A stretch of 64,000 bases of DNA from Oscillibacter valericigenes (GCF_021531435.1 NZ_JAFBIS010000008.1:60505-124504); one strand, 5' to 3'. Positions 32,268 through 40,608 are shown, numbered from the stretch's first letter. The notes: generated by a model not told the origin, from the sequence alone. Made by a program: numbers and translations.

Positions 32268-32791
32268 GCAATGATATTTTCCGATTTTTCTACGATTTTG
32301 GCACCTGCCCAGCCAACCGCCGCGCCCAGCAGCGCGCCGCCCAGCACATCGCTGGGCCAGTGGACATACAGGTACAGCCGGGAGAAGGCGATCACCAGCG
32401 CCACTGCCAGGGCGGGCTTCCACAGGGGGCTGCCCGCCGTTTTCAGGGCAAACACCGCCGCGAAGGACGCCGCCGTATGGCCTGAAGGAAACGACGCGTC
32501 CGTGGGAGCTGCGATCAGCAGCTCCACCAGCCCATTCACCGCGAAGGGGCGGATGCGGCCGATCAGGGGTTTCAGAATGATGTTGCAGCTCACAAGGTCC
32601 AGAATCAATCCACAGGCCACGGAAGCGCCGTATTTCCGCTGGCCCCTGATGAGCAGCAGAATGACAGCCAGAATGATCCACAGCTCTCCGTGGTTGGCCG
32701 TCCGGCTGATGGCCGGCAGCACCGCGTCCAGAAAACCGCAGCGGAGGTGGGCCTGTATCCAGTCCAGAATGGCAAATTCGGCAGCCTGCAT
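32246..32791 (-). CDS. PAP2-family phosphatase
   Basis: A 181-residue membrane phosphatase with five or six hydrophobic helices. The three signature motifs are present: KPLIGRIRPF (about 74-83), PSGHTAAS (about 101-108) and SRLYLYVHWPSDVLGG (about 136-151), so the catalytic Arg and both His residues are intact. Probable substrates are undecaprenyl pyrophosphate or lysophospholipids. The C-terminus is basic. It is a single gene; the 3' end overlaps the terminator of the convergent operon. Confidence 0.92.
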   Translation of the reverse strand: MQAAEFAILDWIQAHLRCGFLDAVLPAISRTANHGELWIILAVILLLIRGQRKYGASVACGLILDLVSCNIILKPLIGRIRPFAVNGLVELLIAAPTDASFPSGHTAASFAAVFALKTAGSPLWKPALAVALVIAFSRLYLYVHWPSDVLGGALLGAAVGWAGAKIVEKSENIIAKRKAGR

Positions 32792-32863
32792 GAAAAACTC
32801 CTTCCCGGGACGGCCCCGCCGTGCCCGCTTTTTGGCCCATTATAACACGCGGCGGTTGTTCTG

Positions 32864-33676
32864 TCAGGTCTTTTTCCGCCGCATCCGGAACAGCAAATAT
32901 CCCGTGACGGCGCAGAGAGCCGCTACCGCCAGGATGACCCAGACGGGCATTCCCGTCCCCGCGGAAGGCAGTTCCGGGGCCTCCGTCGCCGCTGGGTAGA
33001 GCTGTGGTTCCCGGCTGGGTCCGGTCAAGTCCGGGTTTTCCGGGTCGGAGATGCAGAACCAGACGTTCCGGTCGCCATAGAAGTAGCCCACATGTCCCCA
33101 CTCCCGGCCGGATTCATCTACGTAGATGGGCGAGAGCGTCAGTTCATCCACCTCGAACGCCTGCGTCTGTTGGAAGTTCAGCGGTCCCTCTGGGTAGGCA
33201 TAGGTACAGTACAGAAGGCCGGAAACCGAGAGGGTCCGTTCTTCGTCCAGCAGTTCCCCAGCGTGTTCCTCCAGAAAGCTCTGGTTGTCGTAGCGGTTCA
33301 CCAGATCCTCCATGGGGACCCAGACCTCGAACCAACGGTCTTCCTGAATCTCACTTTCATCCAAAGCCAGGGCTGCCTCCCGCAGAGTCTCCGCCGAATA
33401 TTCCACGATGCCCCAATCGCCCCGGCTGCCCTGATAGCGGTAATAGATAAAGAGCAGCGTTCCATTGGGAAGATTGGCAATGGGCGTGCCGCCCGGTTCA
33501 TCCCACAGGGTAATATAGCCTTCCGGGCTGTTGACCCAGTAGCCCCGCTGCTCCAGCTCACAGTCCCCACGGTGCAGCGCGTAAAAAGAGCTTTCCGGCT
33601 CCCAGATCACATCCGCCAGGGCGGGGACGGTCAGCAGGCAGACTGCCAGCAGACACAGGGAAATCCACTTTTTCAT
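32864..33676 (-). CDS. Secreted surface protein with SH3-like region and LPxTG-like C-terminus
   Basis: A 270-residue exported protein. A signal peptide (about 1-21) precedes a region resembling a bacterial SH3 domain (about 45-110, YITLWDEPGGTPIANLPNGTLLFI). An uncharacterised acidic domain follows. The C-terminus has LPSAG at 236-240, a hydrophobic segment and a basic tail (RMRRKKT), the layout of a sortase signal, although the motif is not canonical LPxTG and no sortase gene is nearby. It could simply be membrane-anchored. It lies 12 bp downstream of a membrane protein gene, in the MFS operon. Confidence 0.65.
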   Translation of the reverse strand: MKKWISLCLLAVCLLTVPALADVIWEPESSFYALHRGDCELEQRGYWVNSPEGYITLWDEPGGTPIANLPNGTLLFIYYRYQGSRGDWGIVEYSAETLREAALALDESEIQEDRWFEVWVPMEDLVNRYDNQSFLEEHAGELLDEERTLSVSGLLYCTYAYPEGPLNFQQTQAFEVDELTLSPIYVDESGREWGHVGYFYGDRNVWFCISDPENPDLTGPSREPQLYPAATEAPELPSAGTGMPVWVILAVAALCAVTGYLLFRMRRKKT

Positions 33677-33688
33677 TCGGATACCTCC

Positions 33689-34012
33689 TTAAAAAATCAC
33701 GTTCAGCGCCAGTCCTGCGCCGTAGGAAATACAGTTGGCACAGAGGGAGAGCAGGTACGGACGGCGGACGTCTTCGCCGCAATGCCGGTAGCAGAAGCCC
33801 TCCACGGCGATAGCCGCCGCCTCCAGCGGCAGCTGCACTGCCCACCAAGGTGCGGCAGACAGCAAGCCGTTCAGCAGCACCACCGCCGGGTTGGTCAGCA
33901 CATTTACCAGCACCGCCACTGTCAGGTCATGGCGGCTCCGCAGGCCCCAGCAATAGGCCACGGGCACTTCCAGTAAAAGGGTCAGGCCCAGGGAGACGGC
34001 AAAGGCGGTCAT
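33689..34012 (-). CDS. Hypothetical small polytopic membrane protein
   Basis: A 107-residue protein with hydrophobic stretches at about 2-19, 30-48, 50-68 and 88-106. It starts at the ATG overlapping the stop of the MFS gene (ATGA); the longer frame upstream is Gly/Arg-rich and lies wholly inside the MFS gene. No family recognised. The pattern NPAVVLLNGLL resembles small membrane proteins of gut Firmicutes without known function. It is translationally coupled to the exporter gene, so it may be an accessory subunit (inference). Confidence 0.6.
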   Translation of the reverse strand: MTAFAVSLGLTLLLEVPVAYCWGLRSRHDLTVAVLVNVLTNPAVVLLNGLLSAAPWWAVQLPLEAAAIAVEGFCYRHCGEDVRRPYLLSLCANCISYGAGLALNVIF

Positions 34013-35007
34013 TTTCCCACCGCCTTTCCGAGGCCCGGGAGCAGCAAGGCCAGAGACGCCAGCGCCCCTGCCGCCGCCATGGGAGCGGACAGCCCCACGC
34101 CAAATGCGGCGGGCAGGAAGCCCATGAACAGTCCGAAGGTCAAAAGGCCGAAGGCAAAGCCCCGGAACGACGGCAGCTGCCGGGCCGACGCCCACAGCGT
34201 CAAGGGCATGGTCATGTTAAAGAGGAAGATGGCCGCCGTTCCCGCCATCGGATGCACCGGCGCCAAAAGCAGCAGCACCGCCGAAAGTGCCAGGGAAACA
34301 GCGGCGGTTTTGCGAAAGCCGAAGCGGTCCGCCAGATACCCGCCGGCGGCTTTGCCCGCCGCCAGCGCCAGCACCAGCACCGCCGCCCAGTGCCCCTCCC
34401 CTTTCCAGGGGAACGTCAGGCCCATGCCCACCCAGGAGCGGAGGATCACCACGCCCAACAGGGCCAGCAGCGGCAGTCCTACCGTGCGAAAAGGCGGCAG
34501 CTCCGGTGAAGTTTCAGCGACGGGGCGGGGCGTTTTTGTCAGGAGCAAGGCAGCGGCGGCAAGAAGCAGCAAAATCACCGCAATCCAGGCGGGGAAAGCC
34601 CCGCCCTTTCCCAGGACCGTGCCACAGAACAGCCCCACGGCGCCGGGGGAGACAAACAGCCCCAGCGGGCCCGCCTTCTTCCGGGAGACAGACAGGGTCT
34701 CCAGCCCCGCCCCCACATGGAACGCGGCGTTGCCCAGGCCCGCCGCCAGCGCCGCCAGCCAAGGGAAAGCCGTCAGCGCATAGGCCATGGCCACTGTCAG
34801 AACACCCGCGGCGGCCAGGGTGCCGTCCCGGTCCCAGCGGTCCGCCAGCAGTCCCAGGGGCATCTGGACCGCGAAGGCGCAGAAATTATAAGCCAGCAAA
34901 AGCGCGGACAGCTCCCCGCTCCGCCCCAGAAAGCGGAAAACCAGGAACGCGCAGGCAAAGTCCACCAGGAAATGGGCGGCACAGCAGGCCGCCAGCGTCC
35001 GTCTCAC
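34009..35007 (-). CDS. MFS transporter
   Basis: A 332-residue polytopic protein, shorter than the usual 12-helix transporter of about 400 residues; roughly ten helices can be counted. The MFS loop motif between helices 2 and 3 is visible as GLLADRWDRDG (about 52-62), and a second copy-like GGYLADRFGFRKT lies in the C-terminal half. Substrate unknown; drug or metabolite efflux is likely for the family. GTG start with GGGGGA upstream. First gene of a three-gene operon with a small membrane protein and a surface protein. Confidence 0.8.
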   Translation of the reverse strand: MRRTLAACCAAHFLVDFACAFLVFRFLGRSGELSALLLAYNFCAFAVQMPLGLLADRWDRDGTLAAAGVLTVAMAYALTAFPWLAALAAGLGNAAFHVGAGLETLSVSRKKAGPLGLFVSPGAVGLFCGTVLGKGGAFPAWIAVILLLLAAAALLLTKTPRPVAETSPELPPFRTVGLPLLALLGVVILRSWVGMGLTFPWKGEGHWAAVLVLALAAGKAAGGYLADRFGFRKTAAVSLALSAVLLLLAPVHPMAGTAAIFLFNMTMPLTLWASARQLPSFRGFAFGLLTFGLFMGFLPAAFGVGLSAPMAAAGALASLALLLPGLGKAVGK

Positions 35008-35168
35008 GCAGCTGTCCCCCTTTCGTTGAGCCTGTTTTATCCATAAAGACGATATTGGGAGGAAAAAGTTCCCTGTAATTCCCTATCACTATATGACAGG
35101 CCATGCAGAATTTTTTGAAAAAGTTTTTGCGTTCTGCACAAAATTCCTGTTTTTTCAGGAAAAAGGCG

Positions 35169-35197
35169 TTGACAGAGCCCAAGCAGAGTGATAGGAT
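35169..35197 (+). promoter_or_regulatory. Promoter of the lysine-riboswitch operon
   Basis: TTGACA (35169-35174), 17 bp, TAGGAT (35192-35197). The -35 is perfect. Transcription should start about 15 bp before the riboswitch aptamer. Confidence 0.75.
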
Positions 35198-35217
35198 ACA
35201 GCCAAAATTGAATCGCT

Positions 35218-35380
35218 CAGATAGAGGCGCGGGTTTCATCAGTACCCTCCGGCAAGGCCAGGCAGCCGCCGGACGGGAAAGGGAAAACCGCCGAAGCTGT
35301 GAGAGACTGCCTGGTCTTTCGCCGCTGGGCCGTCGGAGAATATCCGCCGGACTGTCACAAACCTTTGTGAAGCGCTATCA
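35218..35380 (+). ncRNA. Lysine riboswitch (L-box) aptamer
   Basis: The conserved lysine-riboswitch blocks occur in order: GATAGAGGCGC (35220-35230), ATCAGTA, GGGAAAACCGCCGAAGC, CTGGGCCGTCGGAGA, CCGCCGGACTGTCACA, and GCGCTATC (35372-35379), which closes helix P1 with the first block. The aptamer lies between a strong promoter and a terminator, directly before an amino-acid ABC operon. Lysine binding should favour the terminator and switch the operon off. Confidence 0.92.
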
Positions 35381-35388
35381 ATGGCCGT

Positions 35389-35455
35389 TGGACCGTCCCT
35401 CGCGGGCGCCTTTCCGGATTTCCATGGACCGCTTGACAAAGCGGTCCAATTTTTG
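35389..35455 (+). terminator. Expression platform: terminator and alternative antiterminator of the lysine riboswitch
   Basis: TGGACCGCTT (35425-35434), GACA loop, AAGCGGTCCA (35439-35448), then ATTTTTG form the terminator. TGGACCG at 35389-35395 repeats the 5' arm and can pair instead with CGGTCCA (35442-35448), giving an antiterminator. This explains switching by transcription attenuation. Confidence 0.85.
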
Positions 35456-35512
35456 TCCTCCCGATACGGACAGAAGTACCGGAAAACTATTTTTTGGAAA
35501 GGTGATCTTACT

Positions 35513-36385
35513 ATGAAGAAGTTTTTAGCTCTGCTCATGGCAATGGCCATGATCCTGTCTCTGGCCGCCTGCGGCGGCTCCAAGCAGGAAACCCCCGCCC
35601 AGAGCGGCGGCGATTCCGCCGAAGCGCCCGCCGAGACCCGTACCCTGCGGGTCGCCATGGAGTGCGCTTACGCTCCCTACAACTGGACCCAGTCCGATGA
35701 CTCCAACGGCGCCGTGCCCATCTCCGGCTCCTCTGACTATGCCTACGGCTACGACGTGATGATCGCCAAGTACATCTGCGAGCAGCTGGGCTGGAACCTG
35801 GAGATCGTCAAGAGCGACTGGGAGTCCATCATCCCCGCCATCCAGTCCGGCACCGTGGACGCCGGCATCTGCGGCCAGTCCATCACCGCCGACCGTCTGG
35901 AGATGGTTGACTTCTCCGATCCTTACTACTACGCCACCATCGTCACCGTGGTCCCCGAGGACGGCACTTACGCCGACGCCGCTTCCGTGGCTGACCTGGC
36001 CGGCGGCACCTGCACCAGCCAGCTGAACACTATCTGGTATGACAACTGCCTGCCCCAGATCCCCGACGCCAACATCCTGCCCGGCCAGGAGTCCGCTCCC
36101 GCTATGATCGTGGCCCTGACCTCCGGCCGTGTGGATTACATCGTCACCGACCAGCCTACCGGCCTGGCAGCCGTGGCCTCCAACCCCAGTCTGAAGCTGC
36201 TGGACTTCACCGGCACCGACGGCGAGTTTGAGGTCTCCGACGAGGACATCAACATCGGTATCTCCGTCCAGAAGGGCAACAGCGAGCTGCTGGACGCCAT
36301 CAACGGCGTGCTGGCCACTCTCTCCGAGGATGACTACACCAACATGATGAACGAGGCCATCTCTGTGCAGCCTCTGAGCGAATAA
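35513..36385 (+). CDS. Amino-acid ABC transporter substrate-binding lipoprotein (probably lysine)
   Basis: A 290-residue exported lipoprotein. The signal peptide ends in the lipobox LSLAAC with Cys20 as the lipidation site, followed by a Gly/Ser-rich spacer. The rest is a family-3 periplasmic-binding fold: RVAMECAYAPYNWTQ, YGYDVMIAKYICEQLGWNLEIVKSDWESIIPAIQSGTVDAGICG, then DPYYYATIVTVV. The lysine riboswitch in its leader makes lysine the likely ligand (inference). GGAAAGGTG precedes the ATG. Two further subunits follow on the same strand. Confidence 0.93.
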   Translation: MKKFLALLMAMAMILSLAACGGSKQETPAQSGGDSAEAPAETRTLRVAMECAYAPYNWTQSDDSNGAVPISGSSDYAYGYDVMIAKYICEQLGWNLEIVKSDWESIIPAIQSGTVDAGICGQSITADRLEMVDFSDPYYYATIVTVVPEDGTYADAASVADLAGGTCTSQLNTIWYDNCLPQIPDANILPGQESAPAMIVALTSGRVDYIVTDQPTGLAAVASNPSLKLLDFTGTDGEFEVSDEDINIGISVQKGNSELLDAINGVLATLSEDDYTNMMNEAISVQPLSE

Positions 36386-36471
36386 GCATATCGTACCCTC
36401 TCACCGCGGGAGACGGCATTCTTGCCGCCTCCTGCGGTCATCCCATTTTTACGAAAAGGAGCTGAGCCTCT

Positions 36472-37359
36472 ATGTGGGCATCCGTCCAGAACGCCATTAC
36501 CCAGCTTGTGGGGACCTCCGTGGGCAGCATGTCCTTCTGGGAGCGTATCCTCTACCTGATCGGCAAGTACGGCCCCTCCTACCTGGAAGGCGCCGGAAAC
36601 ACCCTGTTCATCGCCATTATCTCCACCGCCATCGGCTGCGTCATTGGCCTGGGCGTGGGCATTGTGCAGACCATTCCCGTCTCTAAAAAGGACAACGTCC
36701 TCAAGCGGTTCGTGGTGCGGTTCTGCCAGGTTCTCCTGCGCATCTATGTGGAGGTCTTCCGGGGCACGCCCATGATGATCCAGGCTGTATTTATCTACTA
36801 CGGCGCGGCCCAGCTGTTCAATATCTATATGGGCACCATGTTCGCCGCTTTCTTCATCGTCTCCATCAACACCGGCGCTTATATGGCGGAGACCGTCCGG
36901 GGCGGCATCCTCTCCGTGGACCCCGGCCAGACCGAGGGCGCCAAGGCCATCGGCATGACCCATGTGCAGACCATGATGTCTGTCATCCTGCCCCAGACCC
37001 TGCGGAACATCATGCCCCAGATCGGCAACAACCTCATCATCAACATCAAGGATACCTGCGTGCTGTCCGTCATCAGCGTGGTGGAGCTGTTCTTCGTCCA
37101 CAAGGGCGTGGCCGGCGCGCTGTACACTTACTTTGAATCCGCCACCATCACCATGGCCATCTACCTGACCATGACTCTCGTCTGCGCCAAGCTGCTGCGC
37201 TGGTGGGAGAAGAAGATGGACGGCTCCGACAACTATGACCTTGCCACCACCGACACCCTGGCCCACACCACCGGCATGTACAACTATCCCGGTGAGGGCA
37301 GCCCCTACGATGAAAAGAGCAAGGAATACGATCAGAAGAGAGGTGCCGGACATGCCTGA
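36472..37359 (+). CDS. Amino-acid ABC transporter permease
   Basis: A 295-residue HisM/GlnP-type permease. About five transmembrane helices; family blocks [18 protein letters not shown] and the EAA-type coupling loop [21 protein letters not shown] (about 162-182) are visible. The C-terminal 35 residues after the last helix are polar and acidic/Lys-rich, a longer tail than usual. The start follows AAAAGGAGCTGAG. It overlaps the ATPase gene by 8 bp. Part of the lysine-riboswitch operon. Confidence 0.92.
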   Translation: MWASVQNAITQLVGTSVGSMSFWERILYLIGKYGPSYLEGAGNTLFIAIISTAIGCVIGLGVGIVQTIPVSKKDNVLKRFVVRFCQVLLRIYVEVFRGTPMMIQAVFIYYGAAQLFNIYMGTMFAAFFIVSINTGAYMAETVRGGILSVDPGQTEGAKAIGMTHVQTMMSVILPQTLRNIMPQIGNNLIINIKDTCVLSVISVVELFFVHKGVAGALYTYFESATITMAIYLTMTLVCAKLLRWWEKKMDGSDNYDLATTDTLAHTTGMYNYPGEGSPYDEKSKEYDQKRGAGHA

Positions 37360-38092
37360 GATGATCTTACAGGTCAACCACCTGTCCAAGTCCTTCGGCA
37401 GCCATGAGGTCCTGAAGGACATTGATTTCACCGTCGCTCCCGGCGACGTCACCAGCATCATCGGTGCCTCCGGCTCCGGCAAGAGCACCCTGCTGCGGTG
37501 CATCAACCTGCTGGAGACCCCCACCAGCGGCGAGATCCTCTACCACGGCACAGACATCACCGGCCCCAAGGTCAACGCCGCCTCCTACCGCTCCCACGTG
37601 GGCATGGTGTTCCAGTCCTTCAACCTGTTCAACAACATGACCGTGCTGGAAAACTGCATGGTGGGCCAGATCAAGGTCCTGAAAAAGAGCAAGGAAGCGG
37701 CCCGGGCCCACGCTATGGAGTACCTGGAGAAGGTGGGCATGGCCCCCTATATCAACGCCCGGCCCCGGCAGATCTCCGGCGGCCAGAAGCAGCGGGTGGC
37801 CATTGCCCGCGCCCTGGCCATGGACCCGGAAGTGCTGCTGTTCGACGAGCCCACCTCCGCTCTGGACCCCGAAATGGTGGGCGAGGTGCTGAACGTCATG
37901 CAGGCCCTGGCCCAGGAGGGCATGACCATGCTGGTAGTGACCCATGAGATGGCTTTTGCCCGGGACGTGAGCAACCATGTGGTGTACATGAACCAGGGCG
38001 TCATCTGCGAGGAGGGCACCCCGGAGGAGGTCTTCGGCAACCCCCAAAAACAAGAGACGAAGGATTTCCTGTCCCGTTTCCGCCGGAACTAA
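37352..38092 (+). CDS. Amino-acid ABC transporter ATP-binding protein
   Basis: A 246-residue GlnQ-type ATPase: Walker [10 protein letters not shown] (about 36-44), Q-loop [14 protein letters not shown], signature QISGGQKQR, Walker [15 protein letters not shown] and the H-loop VVTHEM. The ATG at 37352 has AGAGGTG upstream and overlaps the permease stop; an in-frame start further up would be inside the permease gene. Completes a three-subunit importer controlled by the lysine riboswitch. Confidence 0.95.
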   Translation: MPEMILQVNHLSKSFGSHEVLKDIDFTVAPGDVTSIIGASGSGKSTLLRCINLLETPTSGEILYHGTDITGPKVNAASYRSHVGMVFQSFNLFNNMTVLENCMVGQIKVLKKSKEAARAHAMEYLEKVGMAPYINARPRQISGGQKQRVAIARALAMDPEVLLFDEPTSALDPEMVGEVLNVMQALAQEGMTMLVVTHEMAFARDVSNHVVYMNQGVICEEGTPEEVFGNPQKQETKDFLSRFRRN

Positions 38093-38094
38093 AC

Positions 38095-38129
38095 AAAAAA
38101 ACGCTGGCTTGCGAAAGCCAGCGTTTTTC
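38095..38129. terminator. Bidirectional terminator after the amino-acid ABC operon
   Basis: ACGCTGGCTT (38101-38110), GCGA, AAGCCAGCGT (38115-38124), flanked by AAAAAA and TTTTT. Confidence 0.85.
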
Positions 38130-38507
38130 TCATTTGCCGCAATAGACTTGAATGGCGGCGGAGAGAACGGCCGCCGTGCCCTCGCCGAAGCGGTCCAGAT
38201 TCTTTTGGAACCGCTCGTCGGCGGTATACATCTCCCCCAGGCCCGCCAGAATTTCGTCGGTGCAGGCGTAGTAGTTGGCGCTGACGAAATCCTGCCATTC
38301 CTTGACCAGGGCCTGGGCCTCAGGAGACGCGGAGTCTCCCTGCCGCATGGCAGCCGCACGGCGGAAGATGTCATTTATGCCCTCCGCCTGGGCGTTCACC
38401 TCGGCAGGCTTTGCCTGGCTCTCCTTCCAGGCGTCGGTATGGCCCCAGCGGGCCTTGGCCTCGTCCGCATACTGGCGGCGGGCCTGTTCCAGTTCACTGA
38501 CGTAACA
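38130..38507 (-). pseudogene. Remnant of a MerR-family regulator: TipAS effector domain without its DNA-binding half
   Basis: Reading the minus strand from 38507, the frame gives ELEQARRQYADEAKARWGHT, DAWKESQ, then NAQAEGINDIFRRAAAMRQG and GLGEMYTADERFQKNLDRFG. This is the TipAS ligand-binding domain found at the C-terminus of MerR regulators such as TipA. There is no in-frame ATG or TTG before it; a TGA at 38510-38508 closes the frame, and the MerR winged helix is missing. A GTG at 38399 could start a short 89-aa product, but that would lose the conserved WGHTDAWKES segment. A deletion that joined the promoter region to the effector domain is the simplest reading. The frame itself is otherwise intact. 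Confidence 0.7.
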
Positions 38508-38517
38508 TCAGAGTCAA
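38497..38517 (-). promoter_or_regulatory. Relict MerR-type operator and -35 of the deleted regulator gene
   Basis: On the minus strand TTGACT (38517-38512) is followed directly by CTGATGTTACGTCAG (38511-38497), a 15-bp dyad with one mismatch. MerR-controlled promoters have exactly this layout, with the dyad in a 19-bp spacer. No -10 follows: the expected place (about 38492-38487) is already coding sequence of the TipAS domain. Confidence 0.55.
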
Positions 38518-38535
38518 GGGCTTTCGATAAAATTT

Positions 38536-38564
38536 TTGACTTTTTCTTTTCTGCGCTATATGAT
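38536..38564 (+). promoter_or_regulatory. Promoter of the GNAT gene
   Basis: TTGACT (38536-38541), 17 bp, TATGAT (38559-38564), 26 bp before the start codon. It lies 20 bp from the relict MerR operator on the other strand. Confidence 0.75.
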
Positions 38565-38590
38565 GGGACAAACGAACGGAGGAAACGCTT

Positions 38591-39058
38591 ATGGAGCCGC
38601 ACTTTTACAAAGCCACCCTGGAGGACCTGGACCTGCTGGTGCGGACCCGCATTCAGGTCTTGCTGGCCGCCAACCGCCTGCTGGAGGACACGGACATGTC
38701 CGCTGTGGAGCAGGCCAGCCGGGATTACTACACCGCTGCCCTGGCCGACGGCAGCCACGCCGCCTGGCTGGTATTCGACGGCGACACCTGGATCGGCGCG
38801 GGAGGCGTCAGCTTTTACCGGGTCATGCCCACCTATCACAATCCCTCCGGGCGGAAGGCGTATCTGATGAACATCTACACCCACCCGGACTACCGCCGCC
38901 GGGGACTGGGGCGGCGAATGGCGGAGCTGCTGGTGGAGGAAGCCCGGAAGCGGGGCGTCACCGCTATCTCTCTGGACGCAACCGCCATGGGAATGCCGCT
39001 GTACGAGTCCATGGGCTTTGTCCACATGCCAATGGAGATGGAACTGCCCAACGCATGA
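38591..39058 (+). CDS. GNAT-family N-acetyltransferase
   Basis: A 155-residue acetyltransferase: FYKATLEDLDLLVRTRIQVL at the start, the acetyl-CoA pyrophosphate loop YTHPDYRRRGLGRRMAELL (about 95-113), and YESMGFVHMPMEMEL at the C-terminus. The substrate is unknown (amino compound, peptide or antibiotic are all possible). GGAGGAAACGCTT precedes the ATG. It is divergent from a decayed TipAS regulator, which may once have controlled it. Confidence 0.88.
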   Translation: MEPHFYKATLEDLDLLVRTRIQVLLAANRLLEDTDMSAVEQASRDYYTAALADGSHAAWLVFDGDTWIGAGGVSFYRVMPTYHNPSGRKAYLMNIYTHPDYRRRGLGRRMAELLVEEARKRGVTAISLDATAMGMPLYESMGFVHMPMEMELPNA

Positions 39059-39059
39059 G

Positions 39060-39097
39060 AAAACGGGACTGCCTTTTGGCAGTCCCGTTGGTTTTTT
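39060..39097. terminator. Terminator between GNAT and aroK genes
   Basis: AACGGGACTGCC, TTTT, GGCAGTCCCGTT followed by GGTTTTTT. The A-rich left side also gives a short T-run for the minus strand. Confidence 0.8.
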
Positions 39098-39608
39098 ACA
39101 GGTGCATCCCCACGGTGCGCATGACTTCCTCCACCTGATGGGCGGTGTCGTCTTCCCCGGGGCGGCTGGCGACGATGAGGTCAGCGTACTTCGCGTACAG
39201 CGGCTCACGCTGCCTGTATATCTGCCGGATGTCCATGCCCGTCGGGGCGGCGATGCCCCGGTCCGTCAGGTCCTCCGGCATCCGCTCCGAAATTTGGGAG
39301 AGGGGCGTTTCCAGCCAGACGGCCACGCCGTTCTCCTTCAGATGGGTCATGGCCCCCTCCGACAGCACCATGCTGCCGCCGGTGGCGATGACCGTGTTTT
39401 CACAGGTCAGCGCTTCTCCGATTTGTCCCTCCAGGGCCAGAAACGCGTCCAGCCCCCGGCTCCGCAGAATCTCCGCCAAGGTCTGGCCCGCGGCCCGGAC
39501 GATGAGGTCGTCCACATCCACGAAGGTGTAGTGCAGGCGGTCCGCCAGTGCCCGGCCCACCACGCTTTTGCCCGTGCCGGGCATGCCGATGAGGATGATG
39601 TTTTTCAT
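39096..39608 (-). CDS. aroK: Shikimate kinase
   Basis: Phosphorylates shikimate with ATP in the aromatic amino-acid pathway. The 170-residue protein has Walker A GMPGTGKS (8-15), DVDDLIVRAAGQTLAEIL with the shikimate-binding Asp, ATGGSMVL (Walker B region), and the lid/adenine region DRGIAAPTGMDIRQIYRQREPLY. It lies 4 bp downstream of a 2-hydroxyacid dehydrogenase gene on the same strand, an unusual partner. No other shikimate-pathway genes are in the window. Confidence 0.9.
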   Translation of the reverse strand: MKNIILIGMPGTGKSVVGRALADRLHYTFVDVDDLIVRAAGQTLAEILRSRGLDAFLALEGQIGEALTCENTVIATGGSMVLSEGAMTHLKENGVAVWLETPLSQISERMPEDLTDRGIAAPTGMDIRQIYRQREPLYAKYADLIVASRPGEDDTAHQVEEVMRTVGMHL

Positions 39609-39612
39609 GCTG

Positions 39613-40608
39613 TCAGTCCAATCCGTTCACGATGTTGTCGGGCGCATGGCCGTCGGCCACCCGCTCGGCATTGCGCCACATGTGGAGGTGGCTGCGGCGG
39701 AACGCCGCCTCGGTGATACCGCCCAGATGAGGCGAGAGCACCAGCCGCTCTCCGGCGGGCGCGGGCAGGCTTGCCAGGGGGTTGTCCGCCGTCACCGGCT
39801 CCGGGGCGATGGTGTCCAGGCCCGCTCCGGCAATGGCGCCGGCCGTCAGCGCCCGGCACAGGGCGTCGTTGTCCACCAGCTCTCCCCGGGCGGTGTTGAC
39901 AAGATAAGCGGTTCGCTTCATCCGGTTCAAAAACGCGTCGTCCACCATGTTCCGGGTCTCCGCCGTCACGGGACAGTGGAGGCTGACGATGTCGCAGCTG
40001 GCCGCCAGCTCCTCCAGCGGCAGATACGTCACGCCGAATCGCGCCTCCTCTTCCGCGGGGCGGCGGGTACGGCTGTAATAGTAGATTTCACAGCCGAAGG
40101 GAGCCAGCCGCTCCGCCGTGGCTTTGGCGATGTCGCCGAAGCCCACCAGTCCCACCCGGCAGGCGGACAGCTCCGTCAGGCCCCCGGCCATACACTGCTC
40201 CTTGACCTCCATCTGCCGGCCCTCCCGGACCGCCCGGTCTCCGGTGACGGCGCGGCGCAGGAGCATCAGCATCAGCAGGATGGCCTGTTCCGCCACGGCG
40301 CCGGCGTTGCAGCCCTTGTTGTTGCACACCCAGATGCCCCGCTCCCGGGCTGCATCAAGGTCGATCTTGTCATAGGCCACGCCCTCGGACTGGATGAGCT
40401 TCAGCTCCGGCATCCGGCGGATGAGGGAGCCGGGGACCGGCGCGATGGCATCCGCGAAGATGATGCCCGCGTCCGCCGCCCGGGCGAGAATTTCTTCCTC
40501 GCTGCTGTCCCTGTCCAGAAAGACCAGTTCCTGCTGCCGGATAAACGGCAGCGCCGGAAGATACGTCTCATAACGGGCTCTGGCGCCCAAAATGAGTATT
40601 TTCATCAT
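39613..40608 (-). CDS. D-2-hydroxyacid dehydrogenase
   Basis: A 331-residue NAD-dependent dehydrogenase. Substrate-domain start MMKILILGARARYETYLPAL; NAD motif VGLVGFGDIAKATAERLAPFG; NTARGELVDNDAL with the catalytic Arg; GAGLDTIAPEP with the Glu; and LSPHLGGIT with the His. Substrate unknown (phosphoglycerate, lactate-type or aromatic 2-hydroxyacids). Two adjacent ATGs (40608, 40605) follow GAAGGTG; 40608 is used. Forms an operon with aroK, which might hint at an aromatic keto acid (weak inference). Confidence 0.85.
   Translation of the reverse strand: MMKILILGARARYETYLPALPFIRQQELVFLDRDSSEEEILARAADAGIIFADAIAPVPGSLIRRMPELKLIQSEGVAYDKIDLDAARERGIWVCNNKGCNAGAVAEQAILLMLMLLRRAVTGDRAVREGRQMEVKEQCMAGGLTELSACRVGLVGFGDIAKATAERLAPFGCEIYYYSRTRRPAEEEARFGVTYLPLEELAASCDIVSLHCPVTAETRNMVDDAFLNRMKRTAYLVNTARGELVDNDALCRALTAGAIAGAGLDTIAPEPVTADNPLASLPAPAGERLVLSPHLGGITEAAFRRSHLHMWRNAERVADGHAPDNIVNGLD

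Larger units (their letters stand above)
35008..35512. other. 505-bp intergenic region holding a promoter and lysine riboswitch
   Basis: The MFS gene leaves on the minus strand and the amino-acid ABC operon on the plus strand. 35100-35165 is AT-rich with small hairpins (GCAGAA/TTCTGC, TTCCTG/CAGGAA). From 35169 it contains the promoter, the lysine riboswitch and its terminator, listed separately. No protein gene was seen. Confidence 0.8.
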
